In this document: piece after piece, positions 47,922 through 58,678 of the stretch
Layout of the letters: the number at the start of each line of letters is the position of its first letter
Numbering within the stretch: position 1 is the stretch's first letter
Source: Vibrio kanaloae
GTDB taxonomy: Bacteria > Pseudomonadota > Gammaproteobacteria > Enterobacterales > Vibrionaceae
DNA length: 64,000 nt
NCBI RefSeq assembly: GCF_024347535.1
Contig: NZ_AP025497.1
Span: 1,798,001-1,862,000 of the forward strand
Direction: 5' to 3'
The notes under the pieces: generated by a model
Seen by the model: the letters and a program-made list of their open reading frames with translations, nothing else
Databases searched by the model: none
What the model was told of the DNA's origin: nothing
Program-made: the position numbers and the translations under genes

Positions 47922-48561
47922 TGCGCGCATCCTTAGCCGTAAGAACAAACACATCCATATAGCCCATCTCATCGTGGTCTATGGTACGAATTGGTTGTGC
48001 ATTATGCCAAAGCTTACTGTCAGCCAGCATTGCCACTTCACCATCGCCTAATACTTTTCTAAAGAATGGCGCTTCATGTGAGTCTTGATACAGCATGATT
48101 TCACCGCCCACAATGTTATGTCGGTTCACACCGATTAAGGCGATATGATCAAAACCATCTTGGTGAACACCTTCCGGAGCGACCTGAGTTTCTTCAAAGA
48201 TAGCGGCAATACGGATCTGATGAATTTCGATTTCTTGCCCGTCTTCAAGCCCATTAGTTTCAATAAACAGTTCACACATCTCTTGCATGCCTTCACTGCT
48301 TATAATTTTCGCTTCAATCGGCTCAAACTGGCGAACAACATCACCTTGAAAATGGTTAATATCTTCAGACTGAACAAAGTTATGTTTGTTTAATTCAACG
48401 ACCTGTCCGTTACGGAATTGAACCACTGAGTACCTTCTCAATCGAAACTGACCATCTGCATGCTCCGTACTTGGAAGCTTAGAGAATGAAGGTGACAGCT
48501 CCTCAACCGCGTGGTTACTGAGATGGGTAATATGTAGGGTATTTTCGTGAGCATGTAACAT
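47905..48561 (-). CDS. 2-oxoglutarate/Fe(II)-dependent dioxygenase family protein
   Basis: The 218-residue protein (ATG 48561, SD AAGGAG six bases before) shows the iron facial triad: His and Asp in EGVHQDGFDH and a distal His in SKLWHNAQP. The framing RRYSVVQF, NRHNIVGGEIMLY and GDGEVAMLAD match the 2OG-Fe_Oxy_2 family, which includes free L-isoleucine hydroxylases. I infer hydroxylation of a small amino-acid-like substrate in the cytoplasm. It overlaps the downstream PLP enzyme by 17 bases. An ATG three bases earlier (48564) is equally possible. Confidence 0.85.
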   Translation of the reverse strand: MLHAHENTLHITHLSNHAVEELSPSFSKLPSTEHADGQFRLRRYSVVQFRNGQVVELNKHNFVQSEDINHFQGDVVRQFEPIEAKIISSEGMQEMCELFIETNGLEDGQEIEIHQIRIAAIFEETQVAPEGVHQDGFDHIALIGVNRHNIVGGEIMLYQDSHEAPFFRKVLGDGEVAMLADSKLWHNAQPIRTIDHDEMGYMDVFVLTAKDARNVLHS

Positions 48562-48657
48562 CATCGACTCCTTAATGATTGTTAATCCACATTCGGCATT
48601 TAACGTTTTATTTACATAAAGGATACTTGAAGATCTTGCCAAATCAACAATAAACAA

Positions 48658-49341
48658 TCATTTATCCCGTCAAATTTAATAATTAAGATGATAAAACCAA
48701 ATTCCAAATAAAAAGCAGTGTATAACACCAGAATAAAAGATGACCAACTCTTAAAACTAGCACACTCCACTAGCCAGTTAAAAACACCTTAAATTTTTTA
48801 TATAGCGATATTATTAACTATCCTAATAAATTTCACACTCTATCAACCCTTTTTCTTCAATACGCCAGTCTCCTTGCATAAGCTCAGTCCTCACTATCGC
48901 CATCATTCATTTCTATATTTTTGCACAGTAAAATACGACCTACCTATCAGATGCCAAGCTACTGATGACTTAGCCAACAAAATCAAGCTGGTTAATTTGC
49001 GAGTAACCCAAAATTCACAAGCCTTTTCTTGCGCGTCTGGACAGGTCGAGTTAGGGGGAACTCGGCCGCCCTCAAATAGAGTGCTTTCTAACAAAGCCTA
49101 CAATTATAAATGATGCATTTATTTGGAATATGACGGTCTGCCTTTATATTCTAACTTAGAATTCGTTAAAAATTGGCGACTATAAAGAGTGGGGATGTTC
49201 TATACAAACCAGATGGGAGGGTAAGCAAGCTTGAAAGGTTGATCGCTAAAAGAACCATCTTTGGTGAAATTTACACCAAAAGTCAAAGCGAAAATAAGTT
49301 AACTAGACTTAAAACGATTCATTTAAAAATAGTACAATGAG
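48658..49341. other. Intergenic region with a local GC-rich patch and hairpin
   Basis: About 680 bases lie between the 2OG dioxygenase and the second GGDEF gene. Most is AT-rich. A GC-rich island at about 49028-49075 holds the hairpin GGTCGAGTT/AACTCGGCC (49044-49052 with 49059-49067, loop AGGGGG). Open frames that cross it on either strand lack ribosome binding sites. It could be a remnant of an insertion, an sRNA or noise. Confidence 0.45.
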
Positions 49342-51030
49342 CTAAATCTCAATTTCACTGGACCGATTTTTGAAACCGTTCTTCGAGCGCTTCTGCTGGT
49401 ACATTCGCTGATCAGCTAAGCTCAAACACTCAGAAAAATTGGCACATTCGAAACTAAATGCGCTTCCAAAGCTGAGGCCAGATTGGGGCCAATCAGCACT
49501 GCGAATTTGGTCTTCGACCTGAGCCACCCTATGCTCGATCTGAGAATAAAGGGCCTCACCTTGTGTATCTTTATCAACTCTCAATAACCAGATAAATTCA
49601 TCGCCACCAGCTCGATAAACCATTCCAAGGTCTGTAAATTGTTCTCGCATCATGCGGCTGGTGTATTCTAAAAAGCGATCCCCTTCATCATGACCATAAG
49701 TGTCATTAATCGATTTAAGGCCATCACAGTCGATAAAGACGATGCAATAAGAGTTATGTGCCAATTGTTTACTGGCATCATTAAAATCCAGTCGGTTTCC
49801 AAGTCCAGTCAAACTATCCACCCTAGACTGGATATACGTTTTCTGATGTTGACGCTGTTGAATCCGCAACCATTCAGTCAGTGACAATAAAATACAGATG
49901 CAATCGATTGCCAATGCAACAACAACTATCACTTCTGTCGAGCTCTGAGTCGGCAATGGCGTAACATGCGCAAAAATGTAATATATCAAGGCCGCGCCAT
50001 AAAAAAGTCCACCGACCAAATAATACTTAGCGACAAAGTTTCGTTGATAAGCCATTACTATACCAGTCACTATCATCGTCGGTACCCAGATTGCTGCAAT
50101 CAAATGAGACATAACAAAAGTCAGAGGGAACGGGGCAAAGACATTAATAAACCCAATAATGACACACAGCCAACTAAAGATATGAAAGATAAGATTAATA
50201 CGAATAAAGTGTTGCGGAAATCCAAACAATAATCTTGTGTAATAGCTAGAAAAAGCAACCGCAAACGGAAACAATACCATCCCAAAATAAACGGGGTTCA
50301 AACTTTGGCTTGGTAGTAAGTACCCCCAAGCGCCAGAAGCGGCAAACCAGCCCAAACCATGCAGCCCGACATAGCCAGCACAAGCCAGTGTAACCGGCTG
50401 CTTAGTTTGAAAATAACAAAATAGAGCGAGAATTCCCAATGTCAGCATAACCGTGATAGAAGCTAAAGTGAGCGTATTATTGCGGAAAACACGAATATGA
50501 AATGCATGTTCAGGTTGAAGAGTTAAGTTAATTGCCGTTGGGAATTTTTTTGCTTCCAAGTAAAGCCAAAGTATTCCAGATTCTCCTGAATTCAATATTA
50601 GTGGGAAGCTTTGCCTGTGCAGATGCGGAATGCTCTTATCACTTAATTGGCCAAAATCGAATATTCGTCTAACCTGACCATTTTTTGATTGCCAGTAACC
50701 CCAACCTTGGTCCAAATAGTTGACACGGAGCGTAACAATTTGGTGTAACGACTTAATTCCGGGGTTGGCTAAATCAAGCCTCAGCCCAAACGCCCCTTCA
50801 CCACCAAATATCGTTTCAATCCTTGAAGATGATTCGATATGTTCTCTTAATATGGGAAAATCGACCGGAGCAGATAATAGAGGCACTTCATACCATTTTA
50901 CAGCCTCACCAGCTAACACAGATTGCTCCCCATTGACTTGCAACGGAGAAGCAAAGGCTAAATTTAGGCACACACTAAACACACTGATAAAAAGGAGGAG
51001 AATCTGCATATAGTTAAAATAATTCCGCAT
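49342..51030 (-). CDS. 7TMR-DISM sensor diguanylate cyclase (GGDEF)
   Basis: The 562-residue protein begins with a signal peptide (MQILLLFISVFSVCLNLAFA), then a periplasmic beta-rich domain of about 150 residues, seven hydrophobic helices (about residues 185-385) and a C-terminal GGDEF domain. This is the 7TM-DISM layout, which senses an extracellular ligand such as a carbohydrate. The active site GGDEF is intact (RAGGDEF), so c-di-GMP synthesis is expected; no RxxD inhibitory site is visible. The start has a poor SD; ATG 51009 is an alternative. No terminator was identified. Confidence 0.88.
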   Translation of the reverse strand: MRNYFNYMQILLLFISVFSVCLNLAFASPLQVNGEQSVLAGEAVKWYEVPLLSAPVDFPILREHIESSSRIETIFGGEGAFGLRLDLANPGIKSLHQIVTLRVNYLDQGWGYWQSKNGQVRRIFDFGQLSDKSIPHLHRQSFPLILNSGESGILWLYLEAKKFPTAINLTLQPEHAFHIRVFRNNTLTLASITVMLTLGILALFCYFQTKQPVTLACAGYVGLHGLGWFAASGAWGYLLPSQSLNPVYFGMVLFPFAVAFSSYYTRLLFGFPQHFIRINLIFHIFSWLCVIIGFINVFAPFPLTFVMSHLIAAIWVPTMIVTGIVMAYQRNFVAKYYLVGGLFYGAALIYYIFAHVTPLPTQSSTEVIVVVALAIDCICILLSLTEWLRIQQRQHQKTYIQSRVDSLTGLGNRLDFNDASKQLAHNSYCIVFIDCDGLKSINDTYGHDEGDRFLEYTSRMMREQFTDLGMVYRAGGDEFIWLLRVDKDTQGEALYSQIEHRVAQVEDQIRSADWPQSGLSFGSAFSFECANFSECLSLADQRMYQQKRSKNGFKNRSSEIEI

Positions 51031-52496
<1,466 letters not shown>

Positions 52497-52578
52497 AATC
52501 TGAGATTACAGATTTAAATATCGAAGTCCTCGCCTCAGTGGATGCAGGGCGTCATCACAATTTGTTATAAATCCCTAG

Positions 52579-52610
52579 AGCCCAGTGGTATATCCACTGG
52601 GCTTTCTTTT
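52579..52610 (+). terminator. Terminator between trxB and cydD
   Basis: AGCCCAGTGG pairs with CCACTGGGCT across TATAT, followed by TTCTTTT. Confidence 0.9.
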
Positions 52611-52658
52611 GTATACTACTGGCCCTCAACGAATAATAATTATCATTAAGCCTTCATA

Positions 52659-54443
52659 ATGGATAAGAAAAAACAACGCAGCTTGAATAAGTGGCTGAAG
52701 CAACAAAGTAAGTTAGCAAAACGCTGGCTTATGATTGCGATTAGCCTTGGCGTACTTTCAAGCGTGTTTTTAATTGCTCAAGCAGCTCTTCTCGCCTCTA
52801 TTCTTCACCAGCTGATCATCGAGAATGTCGATAAATCTGAACTGGTTGGTCATTTCGCAGGCTTGGCATTATCGGTCGTTGGCCGTGCTGGCTGTACATG
52901 GGGACGTGAAATCGCAGGTTATCGCTGTGGTGAACAGATCCGTGTCTACATCAGACAACTCATCCTTGATAAGTTACGTGAGTTAGGCCCTGCTTATATC
53001 AAAGGCAAACCTGCGGGTACGTGGGCAACCCTATTGCTAGAGCAAGTTGAAGACATGCAAGACTTCTTCTCTCGCTACTTACCTCAGATGTCTTTGTCGG
53101 TGATGATTCCGTTTATCATTCTTGTAGTCGTGTTCCCGATAAACTGGGCTGCCGGCTTGATCTTCTTGATTACCGCGCCACTGGTACCGATGTTTATGGC
53201 GCTTGTCGGCATGAAAGCCGCAGATGCAAACCGTAAAAACTTCAAAGCACTTCAGCGTCTTTCAGGTCACTTTTACGACCGTTTGCAATCAATGACAACC
53301 ATTCGTCTGTTTGATCGTACAAGCGCAGAAACAGAAGTATTGAAAGGTGCTTCTGAAGTGTTCCGAACTCGTACCATGGATGTATTGAAGATCGCTTTCT
53401 TGTCTTCTGCGGTTCTTGAGTTCTTCACATCTATCTCGATTGCGATGACGGCGGTTTACTTCGGTTTCACTTTCATCGGTGAACTGAACTTTGGTCATTA
53501 CGGCGTTGGCATTACTCTATTCGCGGGTCTGTTTATTCTTATCTTGGCACCGGAGTTTTACCAACCTCTGCGTGACTTAGGTACGTTCTACCACGCGAAG
53601 CAACAAGCGGTTGGCGCAGCCGAAAGTATTGTCGAGTTCCTAGAAACAGACATCACTAAGGTTAAATCAGGTGACACTCAACTAAACCCAACCCAAGGCA
53701 TCAATATTGAAGCTCAAGACTTGAAAGTGTTGAGCCCTGAAAGTTTTCAACTGGTTGGCCCTATCTCGTTTGCGCTTAATACTCGCCAGTCGACTGCATT
53801 AGTTGGCCCAAGCGGTGCGGGTAAAACAAGTTTGATCAACGCCATACTTGGTTTCATGCCTTATGAAGGAAGCTTGAAAATCAATGGCATTGAATTGCGA
53901 GACCTAGACTTAGCCTCTTGGCGTAAGACGATTAGCTGGGTTGGTCAAAACCCGTTGCTACTGCACGGCACAATTCGTGACAACGTCACCCTTGGTAAGC
54001 AAAATATTACTGACCAAGTTGTCGAGAATGCACTCGAGCAATCTTTTGCTAACGAATTCGTAAACGAACACGGCTTGGATTACATGATTTCTGATCGTTC
54101 GGGCGGTCTGTCTGTTGGTCAATCTCAGCGTTTGGCTTTAGCTCGTGCGATGATTCAAGACGGTCAGTTCTGGTTGCTCGATGAACCTACTGCCAGCTTA
54201 GATACTCGTAGCGAACAATTGGTAATGAAAGGCATCAATAGCAATATTGAAAGCCGCACTGCCCTGCTTGTAACGCACCAACTTGCTCCTCTTCAATCGG
54301 TCGATAATATTCTGGTTATGCGCGATGGTGGGCTGGTTGAACAAGGTCATTACTCTCAGCTTTCAACTGCGGGTGGTTTATTCGAAGAGATGCTTAACGC
54401 GAACTTAGCTCAACAAGACAATAAGGGTAATTTAGATGCGTGA
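52659..54443 (+). CDS. cydD: Cysteine/glutathione ABC exporter subunit CydD
   Basis: CydD is one half of the CydDC heterodimer that exports glutathione and cysteine to the periplasm, needed for cytochrome bd assembly. The 594-residue protein has six membrane helices (about 20-330) and a nucleotide-binding domain with Walker A GPSGAGKT, signature LSVGQ, and Walker B FWLLDEPTASLD. It ends 8 bases inside cydC, so both are translated together. Confidence 0.95.
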   Translation: MDKKKQRSLNKWLKQQSKLAKRWLMIAISLGVLSSVFLIAQAALLASILHQLIIENVDKSELVGHFAGLALSVVGRAGCTWGREIAGYRCGEQIRVYIRQLILDKLRELGPAYIKGKPAGTWATLLLEQVEDMQDFFSRYLPQMSLSVMIPFIILVVVFPINWAAGLIFLITAPLVPMFMALVGMKAADANRKNFKALQRLSGHFYDRLQSMTTIRLFDRTSAETEVLKGASEVFRTRTMDVLKIAFLSSAVLEFFTSISIAMTAVYFGFTFIGELNFGHYGVGITLFAGLFILILAPEFYQPLRDLGTFYHAKQQAVGAAESIVEFLETDITKVKSGDTQLNPTQGINIEAQDLKVLSPESFQLVGPISFALNTRQSTALVGPSGAGKTSLINAILGFMPYEGSLKINGIELRDLDLASWRKTISWVGQNPLLLHGTIRDNVTLGKQNITDQVVENALEQSFANEFVNEHGLDYMISDRSGGLSVGQSQRLALARAMIQDGQFWLLDEPTASLDTRSEQLVMKGINSNIESRTALLVTHQLAPLQSVDNILVMRDGGLVEQGHYSQLSTAGGLFEEMLNANLAQQDNKGNLDA

Positions 54444-56157
54444 TTTACTGCCTTACCTGAAACTCTATAAAAAACATTGGTTTGGCCTATCGCTAGGCAT
54501 GCTATTGGCTTTTGCTACTCTGTCCGCTTCTATCGGCTTGTTAACGCTATCGGGTTGGTTTATTTCAGCTTCTGCGGTTGCTGGCCTTACGATTGCGCGT
54601 GAAACCTTCAACTACATGCTGCCGGGTGGCGGTGTACGTGGTTTAGCCATGGGCCGAACGGCGGGGCGTTGGGGCGAACGTGTTGTGAGCCACAATGCGA
54701 CATTCAAGCTACTGACAGATCTGCGTATCTTCTTCTTCAAGAAACTGGCACCGCTGATCCCGGGTCGTATTTCAAACCTTCGTGACGCTGACCTACTTAA
54801 CCGTTTGGTTGCTGATGTCGACGCAATGGACCACGTGTATCTGCGTTTAGTAAGTCCAGTGACGGTTGGTGTGTTCGGAATTTTCTTCCTAACTCTATTC
54901 CTGATGTGGTTCGATACTTCGCTTGGTTTAATTTTAGGTTCAATCCTTCTCATCATGCTTCTGGTTTGGCCGGTCTTGTTCTACAAGCTGGGGAAACGTA
55001 ACGGCGGTGAACTGACACAAAACAAAGCGGATCTGCGTGTTACGACACTAGATTGGGTTGAAGGCTGCAGCGAGCTAACTCTGTTTGGTGCTGAAGAGCG
55101 TTACCGCAACGCCATTCTAGATACACAACAGAAGCTGATGACGAATCAGTTTGTCAATGCCAACTTAACCGGCATGGCATCAGCTGCACTGATGCTGTTC
55201 AACGGTTTGACTCTGGTTCTTATGCTTTGGCTTGCTGCTGACGGCGTGGGTGGTAATGCACCAGACCCGTTCATCGCGCTAATGGCATTCGCAACTATGG
55301 CAAGTTTTGAACTGCTGATGCCTATTGCAGGTGCATTCCAGCATTTAGGTCAAACTCTGTCTTCTGCTCGTCGCTTGAACGAAGTAATTCTGTCTGAGCC
55401 TGAAGTTCAGTTCGCGGAAGAGAAGTTCGACATCAACAAGCCGCTTGATATTACGTTCTCAAACGTGACGTTCAACTACCCTGATTCTAAGCGCAGTGTT
55501 CTAAACGCAGTTGATCTAACGATTCCGGCAACGAATAAGGTTGCGATTGTTGGTCAAACTGGTTCTGGTAAATCAACTCTAATTCAACTTCTGACACGCT
55601 ACTGGGATCCTAAAAAGGGTTACATCTCAATTGCGGGCATTGAACTGACACACTGGAATGAATCACAACTTCGTGAATCAATCAGCGTGGTCAGCCAACG
55701 AGTAGACATCTTGAATGGTACTCTCCGTGACAACTTGTTGATTGCAAGACCAGAAGCAACCGATGATCACTTAGCGAATATCCTAAAAGACGTTGGCCTA
55801 GAAAAGCTGCTTGAGAATAATGCACTTGATAGTTGGTTAGGTGACGGTGGTCGTCAACTTTCTGGTGGTGAGAAGCGCCGTATTGGTATCGCACGTGCGA
55901 TTCTTCATGATGCCCCTATCCTGCTTCTCGATGAGCCAACAGAAGGCTTAGACAAGCAAACAGAGCAAAGTATTATGACAATGTTCGAAAAGCACTTTGA
56001 AGGTAAAACGGTTATATTCATCACGCACCGCTTGATTGGTCTAGAGTCGATGGATTCTATCGTTCTGATTGAACAAGGCGAGATTGTAGAAAATGGCTCT
56101 CACGAGAAGCTGTTAAACGAAGAAGGACGTTATTTCCAGCTTCGCCAAGCAATCTAG
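54436..56157 (+). CDS. cydC: Cysteine/glutathione ABC exporter subunit CydC
   Basis: CydC partners with CydD. The 573-residue protein has six membrane helices and a nucleotide-binding domain with Walker A GQTGSGKST, signature LSGGEKRR and Walker B LLLDEPTEGLD. The N-terminal half shows the usual CydC word PGGGVRGLAMGRTAGRWGERVVSHN. The ATG overlaps cydD by 8 bases. A terminator follows at 56189. Confidence 0.95.
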   Translation: MRDLLPYLKLYKKHWFGLSLGMLLAFATLSASIGLLTLSGWFISASAVAGLTIARETFNYMLPGGGVRGLAMGRTAGRWGERVVSHNATFKLLTDLRIFFFKKLAPLIPGRISNLRDADLLNRLVADVDAMDHVYLRLVSPVTVGVFGIFFLTLFLMWFDTSLGLILGSILLIMLLVWPVLFYKLGKRNGGELTQNKADLRVTTLDWVEGCSELTLFGAEERYRNAILDTQQKLMTNQFVNANLTGMASAALMLFNGLTLVLMLWLAADGVGGNAPDPFIALMAFATMASFELLMPIAGAFQHLGQTLSSARRLNEVILSEPEVQFAEEKFDINKPLDITFSNVTFNYPDSKRSVLNAVDLTIPATNKVAIVGQTGSGKSTLIQLLTRYWDPKKGYISIAGIELTHWNESQLRESISVVSQRVDILNGTLRDNLLIARPEATDDHLANILKDVGLEKLLENNALDSWLGDGGRQLSGGEKRRIGIARAILHDAPILLLDEPTEGLDKQTEQSIMTMFEKHFEGKTVIFITHRLIGLESMDSIVLIEQGEIVENGSHEKLLNEEGRYFQLRQAI

Positions 56158-56188
56158 CTTCTTCATAAGTTATAAAAAACCATTCAAG

Positions 56189-56213
56189 GCCCGAGTTTAT
56201 GCTCGGGCTTTTT
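56189..56213 (+). terminator. Terminator of cydDC
   Basis: GCCCGAG and CTCGGGC surround TTTATG, followed by TTTTTA. Confidence 0.9.
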
Positions 56214-56388
56214 ATCCGCTCCCTCGAACTATCAGTTCCTCTATGCACACCAAGCCGGTAACGCACACAGGAGACTAATGGTAGTGCCAATGTCAAATCG
56301 ACGTTACCAGAACTGCAAGTTGATAACGCGCTATTTATGAGCGCTGAGTTACTCTGATTGGTATAACTCTCTCATGCGCAAATGCAAA
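56214..56388. other. Non-coding gap between converging cydC and chemoreceptor genes
   Basis: Between the two terminators there is no gene I can support. Together with them the gap is about 320 bases. Confidence 0.6.
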
Positions 56389-56419
56389 AAAGCCGAATAT
56401 GATAATCACATTCGGCTTT
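56389..56419 (-). terminator. Terminator of the chemoreceptor gene
   Basis: AAAGCCGAAT pairs with ATTCGGCTTT; on the minus strand the stem is followed by TTTTGC. Confidence 0.8.
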
Positions 56420-56480
56420 CAATTTCGTTGTAGCGTATTAACGACTAAACGTTACTTTCTTCTACTTTTTAGTTATTCAC

Positions 56481-58364
56481 TTAAAGCTTGAAGCGGCTGA
56501 TTTCGCTTTCTAGTTCATGAGACAGCTCAGAAAGCTGAGCAGCTTGTTCGGCGGCTTGGTGCGCTTCGTCTGCTAGTTCATTAGATACGTCACGAATTCC
56601 TTCGGTATTGCGAGTAATCTCAGATGTTACTGAAGCTTGCTCTTCTGCAGCTGAAGCAATCTGTGTCGCCATATCACTGATACGTTCAACGGCTGCATGA
56701 ATTTGCGTTAGGCTTGCAGCTGCTGAGTTCGCGTCATCGACACTGGTTTCAGCAAGAGTACGACTATCATTCATGATGTTAACCGCTTTGCCTGTTGTGC
56801 CTTGAAGCAGTTCAATAGTCTGTTGAATCTCTTGCGTTGAACCATGTGTACGTTGACTCAACACTCGAACTTCATCCGCTACAACTGCGAAGCCTCGACC
56901 CTGCTCACCTGCACGTGCAGCTTCAATAGCAGCATTAAGTGCAAGTAAGTTAGTTTGCTCAGCGATGCCTTGAATGTTAGACAAGATAGTGTTGATGCTA
57001 TTACCGTGCTCTTCTAGTTCTAGAATTACGTTAGTTGCGATTTGAACTTCTTGAGCAAGGTTTTGGATTGAGCTTTGAGTCTGTGTCACTTGACCAGTAC
57101 CGTGTTCACACGCGCCAACGGCTTCAGATGAGTTCTGAGCGGTGTGGTCGGCGTTACCCGCGATCTCTTGTGTTGCAGCAGCCATTTCGTTAACAGCTGT
57201 TGCGACCATATTGATTTCGTCTTGTTGCATTTGGATACGAGAGCTACGCTCTTCAGCTTGAGAAGCCGTTTGACGTGCTTGGTTACCCAATGCAGCAGAC
57301 ACTTCGCTTAGCTTAACAACCATAGTGTGCATGTTGCCCACAAAGCGGTTAAAGTTTTCAGCAAGCTTACCAATCTCATCATCACTCTTAGGCTCAAGTC
57401 GTTGAGTAAGGTCACCTTCACCTGATGCAATTTCTTCTAGCGCAGCAGAAACACGATTTAGGTCGCGGAAGAGGAAACTAACTAACCAAGAAACCAGTAC
57501 GATCACAATTAATGTGATCACAACAGCCGTTGTGATCAACTGAGTAAGTAGTGTTGAGTGGTTCGCTTCTTCTGTTGCTTTGTCCATCTGAACCGCAAAG
57601 ATCCAGTTAGTGTTAGGAACCTTCGTGAAATAAAGAAGCTTCTCAGCACCGCGCTGTGTAAAGCTCTCTATGCTGCCAGTACGCACAGCATTCTCAATGA
57701 TAGACATCGAGATATCGCTTGAAAGTTGGCTCACAGGCTTCAAGCTTAACGCTGAATCTGGATGTGCTAGGAACGTGCCGTCAGAGGCATCAATTAGCAT
57801 TGCGTATGCGTTGTCACCCACATCCAAGCTGATTACGTCGTTAACCAATTGGTCGATCAGTACGTCTGCGCCGACTACACCAACAAGCTTGCCGTTGTGA
57901 CGGACAGGCTCTGCAATCGTTACTAAAAGCGCTTTCGTGATCGCATCTTGGTAAGCAGTAGTTATGATTTGTTTGCCAGCCGCGTTTGCTTCTTGGTACC
58001 AAGGGCGTTGACGAGGGTCGTAATCTGCACGGTTACGATCAGGATGTGAACGGTACATTCCGCCTTCTGGAGTACCTAAAAAAATATCGTCAAAGCCACC
58101 CGCGATACGAGCTTGCTTAAGGAAAGGGACAACATCTCTTTCTTGTGAAAACTCATTAAATGCCGAAGCGATATCCTTACGAATAGTTATCCAGTTTTTA
58201 ATACCTTCAGATGCTGCTTCTGATACGCTTTCTGCTCGTAGATATACGCCATTATGAGTCTGTTCAAATAATTGATTTGCTGATAGCCAAGTCAATGCTG
58301 TTGCCATAACGGCAACAGCAGATAGGCTAGCGCCTATAAGCTTCTGTTTAAGTGTTATTTTCAT
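56481..58364 (-). CDS. Methyl-accepting chemotaxis protein, dCache amino-acid type
   Basis: The 627-residue receptor has an N-terminal helix (residues 8-28), a periplasmic dCache domain (30-275), a second helix (about 280-300), HAMP (300-355) and the conserved cytoplasmic signalling hairpin with [15 protein letters not shown]. The dCache amino-acid motif known from PctA of Pseudomonas (Tyr121, Arg126, Trp128, Tyr129, Asp146, Asp173) is present with identical spacing as Tyr115, Arg120, Trp122, Tyr123, Asp140 and Asp167. I therefore predict that it binds amino-acid ligands and guides swimming toward them. It lies downstream of two BCCT transporters with a terminator between. Confidence 0.93.
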   Translation of the reverse strand: MKITLKQKLIGASLSAVAVMATALTWLSANQLFEQTHNGVYLRAESVSEAASEGIKNWITIRKDIASAFNEFSQERDVVPFLKQARIAGGFDDIFLGTPEGGMYRSHPDRNRADYDPRQRPWYQEANAAGKQIITTAYQDAITKALLVTIAEPVRHNGKLVGVVGADVLIDQLVNDVISLDVGDNAYAMLIDASDGTFLAHPDSALSLKPVSQLSSDISMSIIENAVRTGSIESFTQRGAEKLLYFTKVPNTNWIFAVQMDKATEEANHSTLLTQLITTAVVITLIVIVLVSWLVSFLFRDLNRVSAALEEIASGEGDLTQRLEPKSDDEIGKLAENFNRFVGNMHTMVVKLSEVSAALGNQARQTASQAEERSSRIQMQQDEINMVATAVNEMAAATQEIAGNADHTAQNSSEAVGACEHGTGQVTQTQSSIQNLAQEVQIATNVILELEEHGNSINTILSNIQGIAEQTNLLALNAAIEAARAGEQGRGFAVVADEVRVLSQRTHGSTQEIQQTIELLQGTTGKAVNIMNDSRTLAETSVDDANSAAASLTQIHAAVERISDMATQIASAAEEQASVTSEITRNTEGIRDVSNELADEAHQAAEQAAQLSELSHELESEISRFKL

Positions 58365-58590
58365 TATAAGTTTTCACGAGTGGTGGGAAATCCTGCGCAT
58401 ATTACCCAATATCAGTATTAAATTCGAGCGATTTCACAATTTAATATCGTTATATAATTTAGATAAACCATAAACTTAAATTGTGTCAATTCCTTGGCAT
58501 TTTGCCAAAATAAAGGCGGCACTTTAAGCATGGTTATTTAGAAAGTATGGGGGGAAGGAGATTTGTTATTAGGTGGTAAACAGCCACAAA
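58365..58590. other. Intergenic region upstream of the chemoreceptor
   Basis: An AT-rich stretch of about 225 bases before the BCCT terminator probably holds the chemoreceptor promoter. No gene is visible. Confidence 0.5.
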
Positions 58591-58620
58591 AAAAGCAGGA
58601 AAGTTCCCTTTCCTGCTTTT
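58591..58620 (-). terminator. Terminator after the BCCT gene at 58679
   Basis: AAAAGCAGGAAAG and CTTTCCTGCTTTT surround TTCC in a perfect 13-bp stem with T-rich end on the minus strand. Confidence 0.93.
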
Positions 58621-58678
58621 CGTATTATCTAATGTTCAACGATGATACAAAACCATGTATCACTGTGAATCTTAGGAG

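Noticed and set aside
49080..49110. Possible integron attC-like site (CTAACAAAGCC)
   Set aside because: The core word does not fit the RYYYAAC/GTTRRRY pair, and no matching partner or cassette structure is present.
48874..49113. Open frames on both strands in the gap before the second GGDEF gene
   Set aside because: Neither has an SD or a recognisable sequence, and the two overlap each other. The region fits non-coding DNA better.
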